Positions 43,087-53,579 are shown, counted from the stretch's first letter. The stretch: 64,000 bases of DNA from Fibrella aestuarina BUZ 2 (GCF_000331105.1 NC_020054.1:3842478-3906477), one strand, 5' to 3'. Notes: generated by a model not told the origin, from the letters alone. Program-made: numbers and translations.

Positions 43087-46000
43087 ATGACCTGTTTTTA
43101 TCGGTTTATCCCGGCGGTCTCCTCAACCGCGAGGGTAGGAATGTGGCTGGGCCTGCTGGCTGCCACCGCGATGCCCCCGCAGGTACGGGGCAATGGACTT
43201 CATCCGAACGAACCCGCTGATCTGACCATCCACCGAGCGCAAACCAACGCCGAGATAACCATTACCGGCCGTGTGACGGATGCAACGACCAACGAGGCCC
43301 TAGCCGGCTGCTCGGTGGTGCTGAAAGGGACCCAACGGGGCGCCACTACCGACGCCAACGGAAATTACCGGATTGCTGTCCCCAACGAAGAAGCTGTGCT
43401 GGTGATCGGCTTTATCGGCTTCGTATCGCAGGAAGAGCGCGTCGGGAACCGAACGACCATCAACATCGCCCTGAAACCAGCCACCGCCGACCTGTCGCAG
43501 GTGGTGGTAATTGGCTACGGCACCACAACCAAGAAAGACGCGACGGGTGCCCTGAAAACGGTAAAAAGTACCGACTTCAATCGGGGTATCATCAACACCC
43601 CCGAGCAACTGTTGCAGGGTAAGGTCGCTGGTGTCAACGTGACCTCGGCGAGCGGTGAACCGGGTGGCCGCCAGAGCATTACGGTGCGTGGGCCGGGCGG
43701 GGTCCGTACCGGCAGTACACCCCTATTCGTGCTCGACGGGATTCCGCTCGACAATTCGAGCACGGGGGGCGCTACCAATCCGCTCACCTTCCTGAACCCG
43801 CAGGATATCGAAGCCATCGACGTACTGAAAGACGCGTCGGCGACGGCTATCTACGGGGCGCGGGGCGCCAACGGCGTCATTCTGATTACGACGAAAAAAG
43901 GCAAGGCCGGAGCATCTAACCTGACACTGTCGGCCAACATCGGGCTGTCGAGCATGGCGCGGCCCATTGCGCTGTTTGGCCCCGACGAATACCGGCGGCA
44001 GGTAGCGGCGGTAGGGGGTGTGGTCGACGACCAGAAAGCCTCGACCGACTGGCAGCGTGAAATTTCGCGGCAGGCAACCACGCAGGATTATAACCTGGCA
44101 TTTAGCGGCGGTGCCGAACGGCTAACCTACTACGGCTCAGTCGGCGTACAGAACCAGGAAGGTATCCTCAAAAACAGTAAGCTGAATCGCTACACGGGCC
44201 GTTTCAACGCCTCGCAGAAATTTCTGGACGATCGGCTCGTGCTCGACGTTAACCTAACCGCCTCGCAGACCGTCAACGAACGCCCCCCCATCGAGGGTGT
44301 TATCGGGGCGGCGTTGTCGGCCAACCCAACGTACCCAGCCTACGACGCCAAAGGCGCACCGGCAGGGTATCAGGCGTTCACCAACCCGCTGATTACCCTG
44401 GCGTTGCAGAAAGATATCACGACTACCAACCGGGTGGTGGCCAGCGTATCGCCGTCGTTCAAAATCACCAAAGACCTGGTGTACAAGCTGAACCTGGGCG
44501 TCGACAATGCCACCTCGACCCGCGACCTGCAATCGCTGGCCAATCTGGTGCCGCAGCAGGACGGTCGCCTCGAGACCACGTACCGCACCAACCGCAACGT
44601 GCTGATCGAGAACTACTTCACCTACACCAAAGGCTGGGCCGACCACAACCTGACGGCGCTAGTGGGGCATTCGTTCCAGAAGTTTTTTGTGCAGGAGCGC
44701 ATCTGGAGCATCAACAAATTCCCGATTTCGCCCATCGAGCCGATTTACAACCCCAGCCTTGGTCAGGACCTGACGCTCGCCAACAACCGGCCGGGTGGGT
44801 TTGCGCTGGAAAATGAACTGCAATCGTTTTTCTCACGGGTCAATTATCAATATAAAGGCCGGTATCTGCTCACCGCGACGGTGCGGGCCGATGGATCGAG
44901 CAAATTCGGGGCGAACAACAAATACGGGGTGTTCCCGTCGTTTTCGGCCGGTTGGCGCTTGTCGGAAGAGCGGTTTCTGCAATCGGGGCCTTTCTCTGAC
45001 CTGAAACTGCGGGCCGGTTGGGGACAGACGGGCAACCAGGAAATCCCATCGAAGATTACACAGGCGCTGTTTACCTCCAATGTATCGAACACGACCAGCT
45101 ACCCGCTCGACGGCTCGACCAATTACCCGGCTGGTACCACCTACACCCGGCTGGCCAACCCGGACATCCAATGGGAAGTATCGACGCAGACCGACGTTGG
45201 CCTCGATTTTGGCCTGCTGAAAGGCGCCTTGACGGGTTCGGTCGATTATTTCCGGAAAGTGTCGGGCAAAATTCTGCTGGAGGTCATCCCCGCCGACCCG
45301 ATTCAGCCCGCCGCCACGTACTGGACCAACGTACCTGACATGACCATTACCAACCAGGGCGTTGAACTGGACCTGAACTACCGGTACGTAAGCCAGCGCG
45401 GTCTTCGCTTCGATCTGGGTGGTAACGTTACCTTTATCAAGAACGAAGTGAAAAATTCCCCGTACACGGTCATCACGTCGGGGTCGGCGTCGGGTGCGGG
45501 GCTGACGTCGGCCACTGTAAACGGCTACGTCAACGGGCAGCCGATCGGGACGTTCTTCCTGCGTGAGTACATCGGCATCGACGAGAAAGGGGTGAGCAAA
45601 TACAGCGATATCGACGGCGATGGCATCGGTGGTACCGACAAAGACCGGATTGCGGCGGGGAGCGCCCTGCCCACCCGGCAGTACAACATCAATGCGAGCG
45701 TGGGTTACAAGGGCTTCGACCTGACGGCCAACTTCAACGGCGTATCGGGCAACAAGATTTACGACAACACGGCCAATGCCTATTTCTACAAAGCGCGGCT
45801 GGTGAAAGGCTTGAATGGTCCCGCTGAAGCGCTGGGCGAGCCCAACGAGTCGATCAACAACTCGGCGCCGGTGTCGACGCGCTTCCTGAAAGATGGCTCG
45901 TTTTTCCGGCTCAACAACCTTTCGCTGGGCTACAACCTCGACCCGAAGCTGATCGGTATGAAAGGCTGGATTCAGAACATCCGGCTGTCGGCCACGGGAC

Positions 46001-46149
46001 AAAACCTGTTCGTGATCACGAAATACAACGGTTACGACCCCGAGGTCAACACCGATCGGACCGTCAACGGGATTTCGTCGTATGGGATCGATTACCTGAG
46101 CTATCCCAAAGCGCGTTCGTTCATCTTCGGCCTGAATCTCACGTTTTAG
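43087..46149 (+). CDS. SusC/RagA-family TonB-linked outer-membrane protein
   Basis: 1020 residues from ATG 43087, with a signal peptide ending near AATAMPPQ. Imports oligosaccharides or peptides together with a SusD-type lipoprotein. It has the CarboxypepD_reg-like domain (ITGRVTDATTNEALAG), the SusC consensus VVVIGYGTTTKKD, the plug (LFVLDGIPLDN, YGARGANGVILITTK) and a long 22-strand barrel ending in SFIFGLNLTF. SusD follows 84 bp downstream. No glycosidase, sulfatase or sigma factor is linked, so the substrate stays unknown. Confidence 0.97.
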   Translation: MTCFYRFIPAVSSTARVGMWLGLLAATAMPPQVRGNGLHPNEPADLTIHRAQTNAEITITGRVTDATTNEALAGCSVVLKGTQRGATTDANGNYRIAVPNEEAVLVIGFIGFVSQEERVGNRTTINIALKPATADLSQVVVIGYGTTTKKDATGALKTVKSTDFNRGIINTPEQLLQGKVAGVNVTSASGEPGGRQSITVRGPGGVRTGSTPLFVLDGIPLDNSSTGGATNPLTFLNPQDIEAIDVLKDASATAIYGARGANGVILITTKKGKAGASNLTLSANIGLSSMARPIALFGPDEYRRQVAAVGGVVDDQKASTDWQREISRQATTQDYNLAFSGGAERLTYYGSVGVQNQEGILKNSKLNRYTGRFNASQKFLDDRLVLDVNLTASQTVNERPPIEGVIGAALSANPTYPAYDAKGAPAGYQAFTNPLITLALQKDITTTNRVVASVSPSFKITKDLVYKLNLGVDNATSTRDLQSLANLVPQQDGRLETTYRTNRNVLIENYFTYTKGWADHNLTALVGHSFQKFFVQERIWSINKFPISPIEPIYNPSLGQDLTLANNRPGGFALENELQSFFSRVNYQYKGRYLLTATVRADGSSKFGANNKYGVFPSFSAGWRLSEERFLQSGPFSDLKLRAGWGQTGNQEIPSKITQALFTSNVSNTTSYPLDGSTNYPAGTTYTRLANPDIQWEVSTQTDVGLDFGLLKGALTGSVDYFRKVSGKILLEVIPADPIQPAATYWTNVPDMTITNQGVELDLNYRYVSQRGLRFDLGGNVTFIKNEVKNSPYTVITSGSASGAGLTSATVNGYVNGQPIGTFFLREYIGIDEKGVSKYSDIDGDGIGGTDKDRIAAGSALPTRQYNINASVGYKGFDLTANFNGVSGNKIYDNTANAYFYKARLVKGLNGPAEALGEPNESINNSAPVSTRFLKDGSFFRLNNLSLGYNLDPKLIGMKGWIQNIRLSATGQNLFVITKYNGYDPEVNTDRTVNGISSYGIDYLSYPKARSFIFGLNLTF

Positions 46150-46233
46150 TCTGTCAACGCGCCACGTAGGTTCGTTCACTGACGTACCTGCCAACTCAGC
46201 AACGTACCTACGCCGGCTTTTCCTCATACACAC

Positions 46234-47901
46234 ATGAAAAAGTATCTGATTCTTTCGCTCACCTTCGTCGGCCTGCTGATCCTGAACGGGTGCACCGACC
46301 TGACGGAAAATGTGCTCGACGAAGCGTCGGTGGCCGGCCTGACCGACAAGCAGGCCGCCGATGGCAACATTGCGCCGGTGTATGCCCGCCTGCCTGACCT
46401 CTTCCTGCATACCAACTACTTCGCCATTCAGGAAATCTCGTCGGACGAGGCCATTCTGCCGTATCGCGGCGGCACCGACTGGGGCGACAACGGGATCTAC
46501 ATGGCGCTCCATCAGCACACGTCGACCAGCACAGACCCCAACATCCGGAGCACCTGGCTGCTGCTGGCGCAGGGTATCTCGCGCTCGATCACGGCGCTCA
46601 ATACGCTGCCCAATATCAACGACGGCAACGTGAAGGTCTACATGGCCGAGGCGCGGGGCATGCGGGCTTACTACAACATGCTGATGCTCGACCTGTTTGG
46701 GCTGGCATTCGGGAAAGATGATCCGCAGGGCACGTCACAGATCCTGCGGGGCGAACAGGCGCTGGACTACGTCAAAAGTGAGTTTCTGGCCGTGGAGCCC
46801 GATCTGCTCACAACGGTCGGCCCCGGCCGGCTGACGAAAGGGGCCGTTTGGGGCTTGCTGGCCCGCCTGTACCTGAACGCCGCCGTCTACCGCGATCGGT
46901 ATGCCGCCACCATCAACTTCAAGGCCGAGGATATGGATAAGGTGATCGAATACACCGATAAAATCATCAATTCGGGGCAGTATCAGTTGTCGAAAGACTA
47001 TTTCTCGGTGTTCAATTCAGACAACCACGATAACAAAGAGTTGATTTTCGCCGTCGATCAGCGCGCCGAACTGAACGGACATAACCGCCTGGCTTATTTC
47101 TCGATTTCGGGCGACCAGTTTCCGCTGCCTGCTTTCCCGGCCGCCAACGGTACCGATGGCCCGTCGATCACGCCCGATTTTTACCAGAGCTGGGCAACGG
47201 CCTACGCCCCGCAGGACCCCACGGTCGACCCGCGCTTTTTCAAGCAAAACTGGACAATCCCTGCCGACTCCTGCATTGCTGAAGCCAATTTTAACATGAA
47301 CCGGGGTATTCTGCGCGGGCAACAATACGGCTTGCTTCGGGTCAATGGGGCGTTTGTGCGTTGTGGGGCCAACTACCGCGTGGGCAAGCTCTTCCACGTG
47401 ACCCGCAACCGGCCGACGCTGCCCGTTACGTTTACCGAACAAGTGGATTTCAGCGTGGCGGGTAGCAACTACAACACGGGGTACCGGGTGTTGAAGTACG
47501 AATTCAGCAAGAAATCGCAGTCGGGTCGGAACCTCGGCGACGCGGATATTCCCATTGTCCGGTTGGCCGACGTGTACCTGATGCGGGCTGAGGCCAAACT
47601 GCGCAAGAGCAACGATGCTGCCAGCGCTTTGGCCGACGTGAACACCATCCGGGCTGCCCGCACCAACCCAGCACCCGCCCTGACGGCCATGAACCTGGAT
47701 CTGTTGCTGCGGGAGCGCGGCTTCGAGCTGTATTGGGAAATGGTCCGCCGCACCGATCAGATTCGCTTCGGCAAGTATGAAGGTACCTGGACTGAAAAAA
47801 CAAATGCCGACCGGCAGAAACGCATCTTCCCAATCCCGCAAACGGCCATCGACGGGGCCTCTAACCTGCCGGGTTACCTAGTGCAAAATCCAGGCTACTA
47901 A
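46234..47901 (+). CDS. SusD/RagB-family nutrient-binding lipoprotein
   Basis: 555 residues with a lipoprotein signal ending at LILNGC; it caps the SusC channel at the cell surface and binds the ligand. The SusD pattern is clear: an N-terminal helical domain (about residues 30-250) with paired helices resembling TPRs (ARGMRAYYNMLMLDLFG), then the C-terminal ligand-binding lobe with VRLADVYLMRAEAKL and LLLRERGFELYWE. Partner of the SusC gene just upstream. Confidence 0.96.
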   Translation: MKKYLILSLTFVGLLILNGCTDLTENVLDEASVAGLTDKQAADGNIAPVYARLPDLFLHTNYFAIQEISSDEAILPYRGGTDWGDNGIYMALHQHTSTSTDPNIRSTWLLLAQGISRSITALNTLPNINDGNVKVYMAEARGMRAYYNMLMLDLFGLAFGKDDPQGTSQILRGEQALDYVKSEFLAVEPDLLTTVGPGRLTKGAVWGLLARLYLNAAVYRDRYAATINFKAEDMDKVIEYTDKIINSGQYQLSKDYFSVFNSDNHDNKELIFAVDQRAELNGHNRLAYFSISGDQFPLPAFPAANGTDGPSITPDFYQSWATAYAPQDPTVDPRFFKQNWTIPADSCIAEANFNMNRGILRGQQYGLLRVNGAFVRCGANYRVGKLFHVTRNRPTLPVTFTEQVDFSVAGSNYNTGYRVLKYEFSKKSQSGRNLGDADIPIVRLADVYLMRAEAKLRKSNDAASALADVNTIRAARTNPAPALTAMNLDLLLRERGFELYWEMVRRTDQIRFGKYEGTWTEKTNADRQKRIFPIPQTAIDGASNLPGYLVQNPGY

Positions 47902-47975
47902 GCTGATTGTCAGCTTGATGATCGGGACTCTATGCGTGCGCTCATCAGCCGGCAGTAAAGCCTAATTCCGTGTGT

Positions 47976-48022
47976 CGCGCCCGATAGCTGAGCCATGTCA
48001 GATCGCTCAGCTATCGGGCGCG
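47976..48022 (+). terminator. Strong 18-bp hairpin after susD
   Basis: Arms CGCGCCCGATAGCTGAGC (47976-47993) and its exact complement (48005-48022) flank an 11-base loop, 75 bp beyond the susD stop. No U tract follows, as is often so in Bacteroidota terminators. Confidence 0.65.
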
Positions 48023-48134
48023 TTGCGTATCCGCTTTGCTGCGAGTGGCACGGTGCAAACTTATGGCCGAAATTTGTGGTATTCAGTATATCGGCTAACG
48101 ACCCTGTTCATCGCCTCCTTTGTAGGTATCACCC

Positions 48135-49229
48135 ATGCACGCTGCACATACCGTATCCGGCAACGTACCCAGCCAATCGCTATTCTCTCGTCCTGCTTCG
48201 CGCCTTCACTGGTTGTTGGGGTGTTGTTTACTGGCCTTGCTGTTGAGCCTCACGGCCTGCACCGACCGTACCGACGAAGCCGCGCAATTTTTCCTGCGGG
48301 GTAACGTGCAGTTGCAGAAACGGGAATACAAAGAGGCGATTCGGTTCTACACCGAAGCCATTGAGAAAAAGAGCGATTTTGCCGACGCCTACAGCAACCG
48401 GGGGCTAGCCAAGTTCCGGGATGGACAAGTGGAGCAGGCACTGGCCGATTTTACCAAAGCCATCGATACCGATACCGATTTTGGCGCGGCCTACCTCAAC
48501 CGGGCCGATGCCTACCTGTCGCAGGGCAACGCTCAACGCGCGCTAACGGATCTACTGCGCATTGAGCAAACGTACCGCGACTCCACGTTTTTCCAGACGC
48601 GGCTGGGCGAAGCGTATGCCGGGCTTAACAAGCAGGCCCAGGCGCAGGCGGCCTTCGACAAGGCGCTGCTGATCGATCCGGCCAACGTGGAGGCGTTGGT
48701 GAACCGGGCGGCGCTGGCTTTCAGTCAGAAACAGTACGACAGCGCGAAAACTGATCTGCAAAAAGCGCTCAAACTGAACCCTAATCAGCCCGAAGCGCTG
48801 AATAACTACGCGCTGGTGTCGGCCCAGACAAAAAACTACCCCGACGCGTTAGCGCTGATCGAGCGGGCGCTGGCTCAGAAACCCGATCAACCGTACTACC
48901 TGAACAACAAAGGGTATTTTCTGCTTCAACTGAACCGCCCTGCCGAGGCCCTGCCGCTGCTGCGCGAAGCGCTTCGCCTCAACGACCAAAATGCCTGGGC
49001 GCACCGGAATCTGGGGCTGTATTGGTTGCGTCAACGGAACGCCAAAGAAGCCTTGGCGGCATTGCAACAGGCCGAACGCCTGGACCCCTCCGTTGATCAA
49101 TTGTATACGTACCTGGGGCAGGCCCAACAGGCGTTGGGTAGCCAGTCAGCGGCCTGCGAGGCCTGGCAGCGGGGCGTTCAGGCGGGTGATGAGGAGGCGC
49201 GGTCATTGGCGACCCAATTCTGTCGGTAA
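48135..49229 (+). CDS. Tetratricopeptide-repeat lipoprotein
   Basis: 364 residues with an N-terminal signal ending in the lipobox LTAC (about residue 42), then about eight TPR motifs covering the rest (for example EAIRFYTEAIEKKSDFADAY and AYLNRADAYLSQGNAQRAL). TPRs mediate protein binding. It should face the periplasm or surface. It lies 233 bp after susD, separated by a strong hairpin, and is probably independent of that locus. Function unknown. Confidence 0.9.
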   Translation: MHAAHTVSGNVPSQSLFSRPASRLHWLLGCCLLALLLSLTACTDRTDEAAQFFLRGNVQLQKREYKEAIRFYTEAIEKKSDFADAYSNRGLAKFRDGQVEQALADFTKAIDTDTDFGAAYLNRADAYLSQGNAQRALTDLLRIEQTYRDSTFFQTRLGEAYAGLNKQAQAQAAFDKALLIDPANVEALVNRAALAFSQKQYDSAKTDLQKALKLNPNQPEALNNYALVSAQTKNYPDALALIERALAQKPDQPYYLNNKGYFLLQLNRPAEALPLLREALRLNDQNAWAHRNLGLYWLRQRNAKEALAALQQAERLDPSVDQLYTYLGQAQQALGSQSAACEAWQRGVQAGDEEARSLATQFCR

Positions 49230-49444
49230 ACAGTACGGTCTAAGCTATACTGTATAGGTCGAATTACTAGGAAATCTGCAGGGGGGTATTGTAAAACATA
49301 TGATATTTTATTTATTTTGTAGAGCGTTAGCTGAACAAACCTAACGCAATGCTTTATCCAACTCCTGCTTATGGGTGCGTTTGGCCTCTCGTAGTGCTGA
49401 ACGCCCCTTTTTTTATCGCTACATCAGCGCAATCGCGTTGACGA

Positions 49445-51175
49445 CTAGGACTTGACCAACTGCTTATAGGCCGCAAAAGCCGATTTGTTCACATACTTGT
49501 CGGTGCTGATTTCCAGCAGTTTAGGTCGGGTAGCGGGTGCGAAAAACGTAGCCAGTGCCTTGGCAAGCGACGCACGATCAGCTACCTGTGCATAGTCGAC
49601 GTCATGATCGGCGCAGGTACGTTCGGCGGTGAGCGCGTGCGGCGTTTCAAAGTATGTTTCAAGTTCGGGCTGCTGCCCCGAACCGTCGATCATCCGGAAA
49701 ATATGGCCACTCGCGTTGTTGAGCAAAACAATGCGCAGATTGGCGGGCAAATCGCGCTGCCAGAGCGCATTCCGATCGTAGAAAAACGCAATGTCGCCAA
49801 TCAGCACGGTCACGAGCGACGTGGTTTGGGTGGCGGCGCCGACGGCGGTACTCAAACAGCCGTCGATCCCGCTTACGCCCCGATTCGACCAGACACGTAC
49901 CTGCTGCCGGGCATCCAGCCCGCACAGGTTGGCGTAGCGCACGGGCATGCTGTTGGCCAGGTGCAGGTGTGACCCCGTGGGCAACTGCTCGAGCAACTGT
50001 TGGGTGGCTACCCAGTCGGTAAACGGTGCGTTGCTCAACGACAGCTCAACGACCCGCCGGGCAGCCTGATCGGCGCCCTGCCAATTGCTGAGAAATTCGC
50101 CATCGTCCTCATCATCAGCCCCTTCCCGGAATCGTTTGTAATCGATATCGTCGAACAGTTTGGCGAAAAAGGCCAGGGGTTCCATCGGGATCACCGTCGT
50201 CAGGGAGCGGAACGGGTCGATAATCCGGTCGTCGGTGGCCGAAATGTGCCAGTGCCGTACCGCCGGATAGCGCCGGAAGTAAGTTTTGAGGTTTCGCGCC
50301 AGAAAGCCGTTGCCAAACGTCACGAGCAAATCGGGCCGAAGCTCTTCCAGCACGTCTTCGTCGATCTGGGCTAGCAGGGTATCGGTTTGGGTGATGAAGC
50401 CCGCCTCGTTCCGGCCCAGGTTACTGAGGATCTCGCCAGCAACGGGGATCAGTTGTTCGGTGCTGATTTTCGCCAGCAAGCCTGCCAAGGCCTCGTCATA
50501 CGGCGACTGTCCTGCCAGAATCAGCTTCCGGTCGGTGGCTTCCCATTCATTCAGCAGCGCATGCCAGGTAGTAGGAGGGAGGGTCGTCTCGGTTGGAAGG
50601 TTCGTGATGACCCGACCGCGCTCGTACCGGAATGTTTCGTCGGCTTTCGGGTAAAAAGGCTCCCGCACAGGTACGTTCACGTGCACCGGCCCCGCCGCGC
50701 CCGATAGGCTCAGGGTATACGCTTCATTGATGGTACGTTCGATAAACCAACGGGCGTCGGCATGCTCGTAGTCGGCCGGAAGGTCGTAACTGCGCTTGAC
50801 GTGCGAGCCGAAAAGCCCAACCTGATCGATGGTTTGGCCGTCCTGCTGGTACAGCCACTCGTGGGGGCGATCGGCGGTAAGCAACAGCAGGGGTACGTGC
50901 TGAAAATAAGCCTCGACCACCGCCGGACTCAAGTTATAGACCGCACTGCCCGACGTGCAGATGATGGCGACGGGCTGACGAAGTTGCTGCGCCATACCCA
51001 GCGCGGTGAAACCAGCCGTTCGCTCGTCGGGCACGACACGTACCTGCAAACCCGGATGCCGGGCAACGGCCAGCGTCAGCGGTGCCGACCGTGAGCCCGG
51101 CGACACCACTACGTGGCGCAATCCCTGCTGATGCAGCAATTCGACTAGGTTAACAATGGGCTGAAGAATCGGCAT
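49445..51175 (-). CDS. menD: SEPHCHC synthase MenD
   Basis: Thiamine-diphosphate enzyme of menaquinone synthesis that joins isochorismate and 2-oxoglutarate. 576 residues; opening HVVVSPGSRSAPLTLA contains the MenD glutamate-free signature, and the C-terminal domain contains the ThDP motif GDIAFFYDRNALWQRDLPANLRIVLLNNA (given here in parts: GDIAFFYD, NNASGHIF). The other men genes are not in the window. A 49-bp gap separates it from the EVE gene on the same strand. Confidence 0.95.
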   Translation of the reverse strand: MPILQPIVNLVELLHQQGLRHVVVSPGSRSAPLTLAVARHPGLQVRVVPDERTAGFTALGMAQQLRQPVAIICTSGSAVYNLSPAVVEAYFQHVPLLLLTADRPHEWLYQQDGQTIDQVGLFGSHVKRSYDLPADYEHADARWFIERTINEAYTLSLSGAAGPVHVNVPVREPFYPKADETFRYERGRVITNLPTETTLPPTTWHALLNEWEATDRKLILAGQSPYDEALAGLLAKISTEQLIPVAGEILSNLGRNEAGFITQTDTLLAQIDEDVLEELRPDLLVTFGNGFLARNLKTYFRRYPAVRHWHISATDDRIIDPFRSLTTVIPMEPLAFFAKLFDDIDYKRFREGADDEDDGEFLSNWQGADQAARRVVELSLSNAPFTDWVATQQLLEQLPTGSHLHLANSMPVRYANLCGLDARQQVRVWSNRGVSGIDGCLSTAVGAATQTTSLVTVLIGDIAFFYDRNALWQRDLPANLRIVLLNNASGHIFRMIDGSGQQPELETYFETPHALTAERTCADHDVDYAQVADRASLAKALATFFAPATRPKLLEISTDKYVNKSAFAAYKQLVKS

Positions 51176-51223
51176 GGTCGCAAAGAGAGCAGAAGGTGGT
51201 TGGGATGAGCCGCGCCGCCGGGC

Positions 51224-51637
51224 CTAGACGGACATGCCCAATTTAACAATGAGTTCGAACTCATCGGGCCGGATGGGCATTACCGACAGGCGCGATTGTT
51301 TAATCAGGGCGATGTTTCCCAGCATGGGTTCGGCTTTGATCTGCGCCAGCGATACCGGTCGGGTCAGTGGCATCACGGGTTCCAGTTCTACCACCCGCCA
51401 CCGCGGATCGTCGGGGGCTGTTGGGTCTGGATACGCTTCCCGAACAACGGTGGCAAGACCAACCACGCCAGGGTTGGTAACACTGTGATAGAAGAGCACC
51501 TGATCGCCAACCTGCATGGCCACAAGGTTGTTTCGGGCCTGATAATTTCGGACGCCATCCCAGACGGCCCGACCCTGGGCCGTGAAATGAGACCAGCCAT
51601 ACTTGTCTGGCTCGGACTTAACTAACCAATAATTCAT
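51224..51637 (-). CDS. EVE domain protein
   Basis: 137 residues from ATG 51637 (MNYWLVKSEPDKYGW), the classic EVE opening; the frame continues upstream to 51679 without support. The fold is PUA-like and has FYHSVTNPGVVGLATV and the end LIKQSRLSVMPI. EVE proteins bind modified bases or RNA and recur in defence and RNA-modification settings, but many, including this one next to menD, are housekeeping in context. Function undetermined. Confidence 0.92.
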   Translation of the reverse strand: MNYWLVKSEPDKYGWSHFTAQGRAVWDGVRNYQARNNLVAMQVGDQVLFYHSVTNPGVVGLATVVREAYPDPTAPDDPRWRVVELEPVMPLTRPVSLAQIKAEPMLGNIALIKQSRLSVMPIRPDEFELIVKLGMSV

Positions 51638-51945
51638 GTATGATGGAAGGGGACCGACTAATCCCTCCGCCAGAACCAACGGCCTGAAGCCACAAACCGA
51701 TGGAGCCGCGGAAAATTACCTAAAGCTAAGGCTACCTAACACTGTAAACCTGTTGATAACCAACGCATAAGGAAGTGAACCGAAAATTGAATAATACTCG
51801 TCCGGCCACCGCCGTTCGTTGCCTTGACGGACGAATTAGGCCGTCGCGGCATGGAAATTAGCCATTCATTAACCGTTGGCAAGCACGCTATATACAGCAA
51901 CGTGTGACTACCAACGGCTGATGAACCGGTCGATGACGCAGACGG
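51638..51945. other. Intergenic region, no gene seen
   Basis: About 310 bp between the EVE start and the DinB stop. No terminator, repeat or RNA gene is recognisable. Confidence 0.5.
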
Positions 51946-52524
51946 TTAGTAGTAATCTTCGCGGTCGTATTGATCTCCGTAGGTAGAGCCGAAATCGTCT
52001 TCATCGCGGAAGCGGCTGGTACCCGCCCCTTTGAAGGTCAAGGCTTTTTTCAAAATCTGAATCTGCCCGGCGTGATAAGTATCGTGGTTGACAATCCCGT
52101 GCAGCAGATCGTAGTAGGTATAGTCACGGCCCGGCACGATGTCTTCCAGAAACTCGTCGTCGTCGCGCTTGTCAAGCTCATTAATGAGTTCTTCCTGGCT
52201 CAGGCTCAACTCCATCTGAAGGGCTTCCCACTCGAAATCGTCGATTTTGTCGGGAAACTGACCGAAGTTTTTCTCCGGGGTAAGAATATCAAACGTGGCG
52301 TCGCCCTGCATTTTCTTCACGCAGAAAATCCGCCAGCTTGTCATATGGAAGATCAATTCAGCAATGGAGTGGGTATTGGGCGTGATTCGCTGACTGGCCA
52401 TATCGGGCGTAACGTCCTGCATAACCGCCGCTACAGAGGGGCCATGCCAGGCTTCTTCGCCTTCGTAGGTGGTATTGAGCAAATCAATTATACGCAGTAA
52501 TTCGTCGTTGTTAGGTTGTTCCAT
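51946..52524 (-). CDS. DinB-family protein
   Basis: 192 residues. DinB four-helix-bundle fold with conserved histidines in SIAELIFHMTSW and HGIVNHDTYHAGQIQIL, the probable metal ligands. Members are thiol transferases (BshC- or MST-related) or of unknown function. A Tyr/Asp-rich C-terminal tail (GDQYDREDYY) follows. No partner is adjacent. Confidence 0.88.
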   Translation of the reverse strand: MEQPNNDELLRIIDLLNTTYEGEEAWHGPSVAAVMQDVTPDMASQRITPNTHSIAELIFHMTSWRIFCVKKMQGDATFDILTPEKNFGQFPDKIDDFEWEALQMELSLSQEELINELDKRDDDEFLEDIVPGRDYTYYDLLHGIVNHDTYHAGQIQILKKALTFKGAGTSRFRDEDDFGSTYGDQYDREDYY

Positions 52525-52842
52525 TTGGCTCTGGACTTACTAAGATGGTTGAACTAGTCGCCGTCGTTTTAGGTACGTTACCAGTAGGCTATAGGATAGT
52601 GTGCCGTTGACTGAAGTGGTAGCCGACCCGCCCCAAGATGAGGGCTTTTCATAGTCAAGAAACCACAAAGTACAGAGCACTGTTCAGCCGTAGGCTACTT
52701 ATTAAAATTTCGAGCGAAGGATAAAGCGCTCACTGCGAGCTTATTGTGAAAATTGTCGGCCGGATGCCTACTTGTTTGTACGTATGTGCCCAATAAAGTA
52801 ACCCCGGGAGCCTGTTCAAGCATCCCGGGGTTGCTCATGTGC
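52525..52842. other. Intergenic region with a terminator
   Basis: About 320 bp between the DinB start and the YbbR stop. Apart from the hairpin at 52800-52832 I find only an AT-rich stretch around 52650-52760 and no gene. Confidence 0.6.
52800..52832 (-). terminator. Hairpin after the YbbR-YajC operon
   Basis: Perfect 10-bp stem AACCCCGGGA / TCCCGGGGTT with a 13-base loop, 11 bp beyond the ybbR stop. The following minus-strand sequence is only moderately T-rich. Confidence 0.7.
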
Positions 52843-53544
52843 TTATTTTTTGATTGGCGATAAGAGCTCGGCCACTTCAAAGCTAACGAAGACTTTATCG
52901 CTGCTCCGTTGCACCAACGGATGTCGAAGCGCCATTAACGGCAACTCTTCGTCGTAATTGTCGGCGATTCGTCGGCCGGGAATCTTCACCAGCATGGTGT
53001 CAGAAAAACCCCTCAGCAACCGGGCCGGGCCCTGCACGGTGATGGTCGATGGATTCAAATTAATCACGCTCGATACCACGTACCTGGGCAACAGGTCAAT
53101 ATGAGCGCTGTCGGGAACGAGCCGGATGGTCTTGGTTATACGGCGGTCGAACCCCATCTCCAGGGTATCGGCCACCACATAGTTTACTTTAAGATGCTTG
53201 ATCTGCTCCGCCAGGGCGGCAGTCATTGCCGACGTGTTGATGATTGAGGCCCGCATCGGGTTCCGTACTTCGTAGCTAACCGGTTCTGTTCGGAAGGGAA
53301 GCCACGACAGGCGGAGGAGGTTCCAGCCGTCGCCCGATACGTTCACACGAACCGTACGGGGCAGCGCAGTCACCGGCACATAAAGCGAATCGTTAAAACT
53401 GAACTGAATGGGATACTCCACATTGAGCGAATACCCATCTTTATTCAACGCGTTGAGGAGCCAGAAAAGACCAGCAGCCAACAAGCAGATCAACCATTTA
53501 CTTATCTGGAACGGTCGTTTAGATTCGTCCTGATTAGGCTGCAT
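52843..53544 (-). CDS. YbbR-like domain protein
   Basis: 233 residues: a cytosolic N-terminus, one membrane helix (SKWLICLLAAGLFWLLNALN) and extracytoplasmic YbbR-type domains (YPIQFSFND, VTALPRTVRVNVSG, PSTITVQGP). In Firmicutes YbbR (CdaR) controls the diadenylate cyclase CdaA; whether this holds in Bacteroidota is not known, and no cdaA is in the window. It follows yajC by 35 bp, part of the conserved block with nusB. Confidence 0.85.
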   Translation of the reverse strand: MQPNQDESKRPFQISKWLICLLAAGLFWLLNALNKDGYSLNVEYPIQFSFNDSLYVPVTALPRTVRVNVSGDGWNLLRLSWLPFRTEPVSYEVRNPMRASIINTSAMTAALAEQIKHLKVNYVVADTLEMGFDRRITKTIRLVPDSAHIDLLPRYVVSSVINLNPSTITVQGPARLLRGFSDTMLVKIPGRRIADNYDEELPLMALRHPLVQRSSDKVFVSFEVAELLSPIKK

Positions 53545-53579
53545 ATCCTTTGTGTAAGGTCTGGAAGAAGCCGAAGGCC

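Noticed and set aside
44833..46518. 561-codon minus-strand frame opposite susC and susD
   Set aside because: Spans the intergenic gap and both genes; no domain and Arg/Val-biased.
52695..52880. 61-codon minus-strand frame after DinB
   Set aside because: Overlaps a hairpin and the end of the YbbR gene; low-complexity start.
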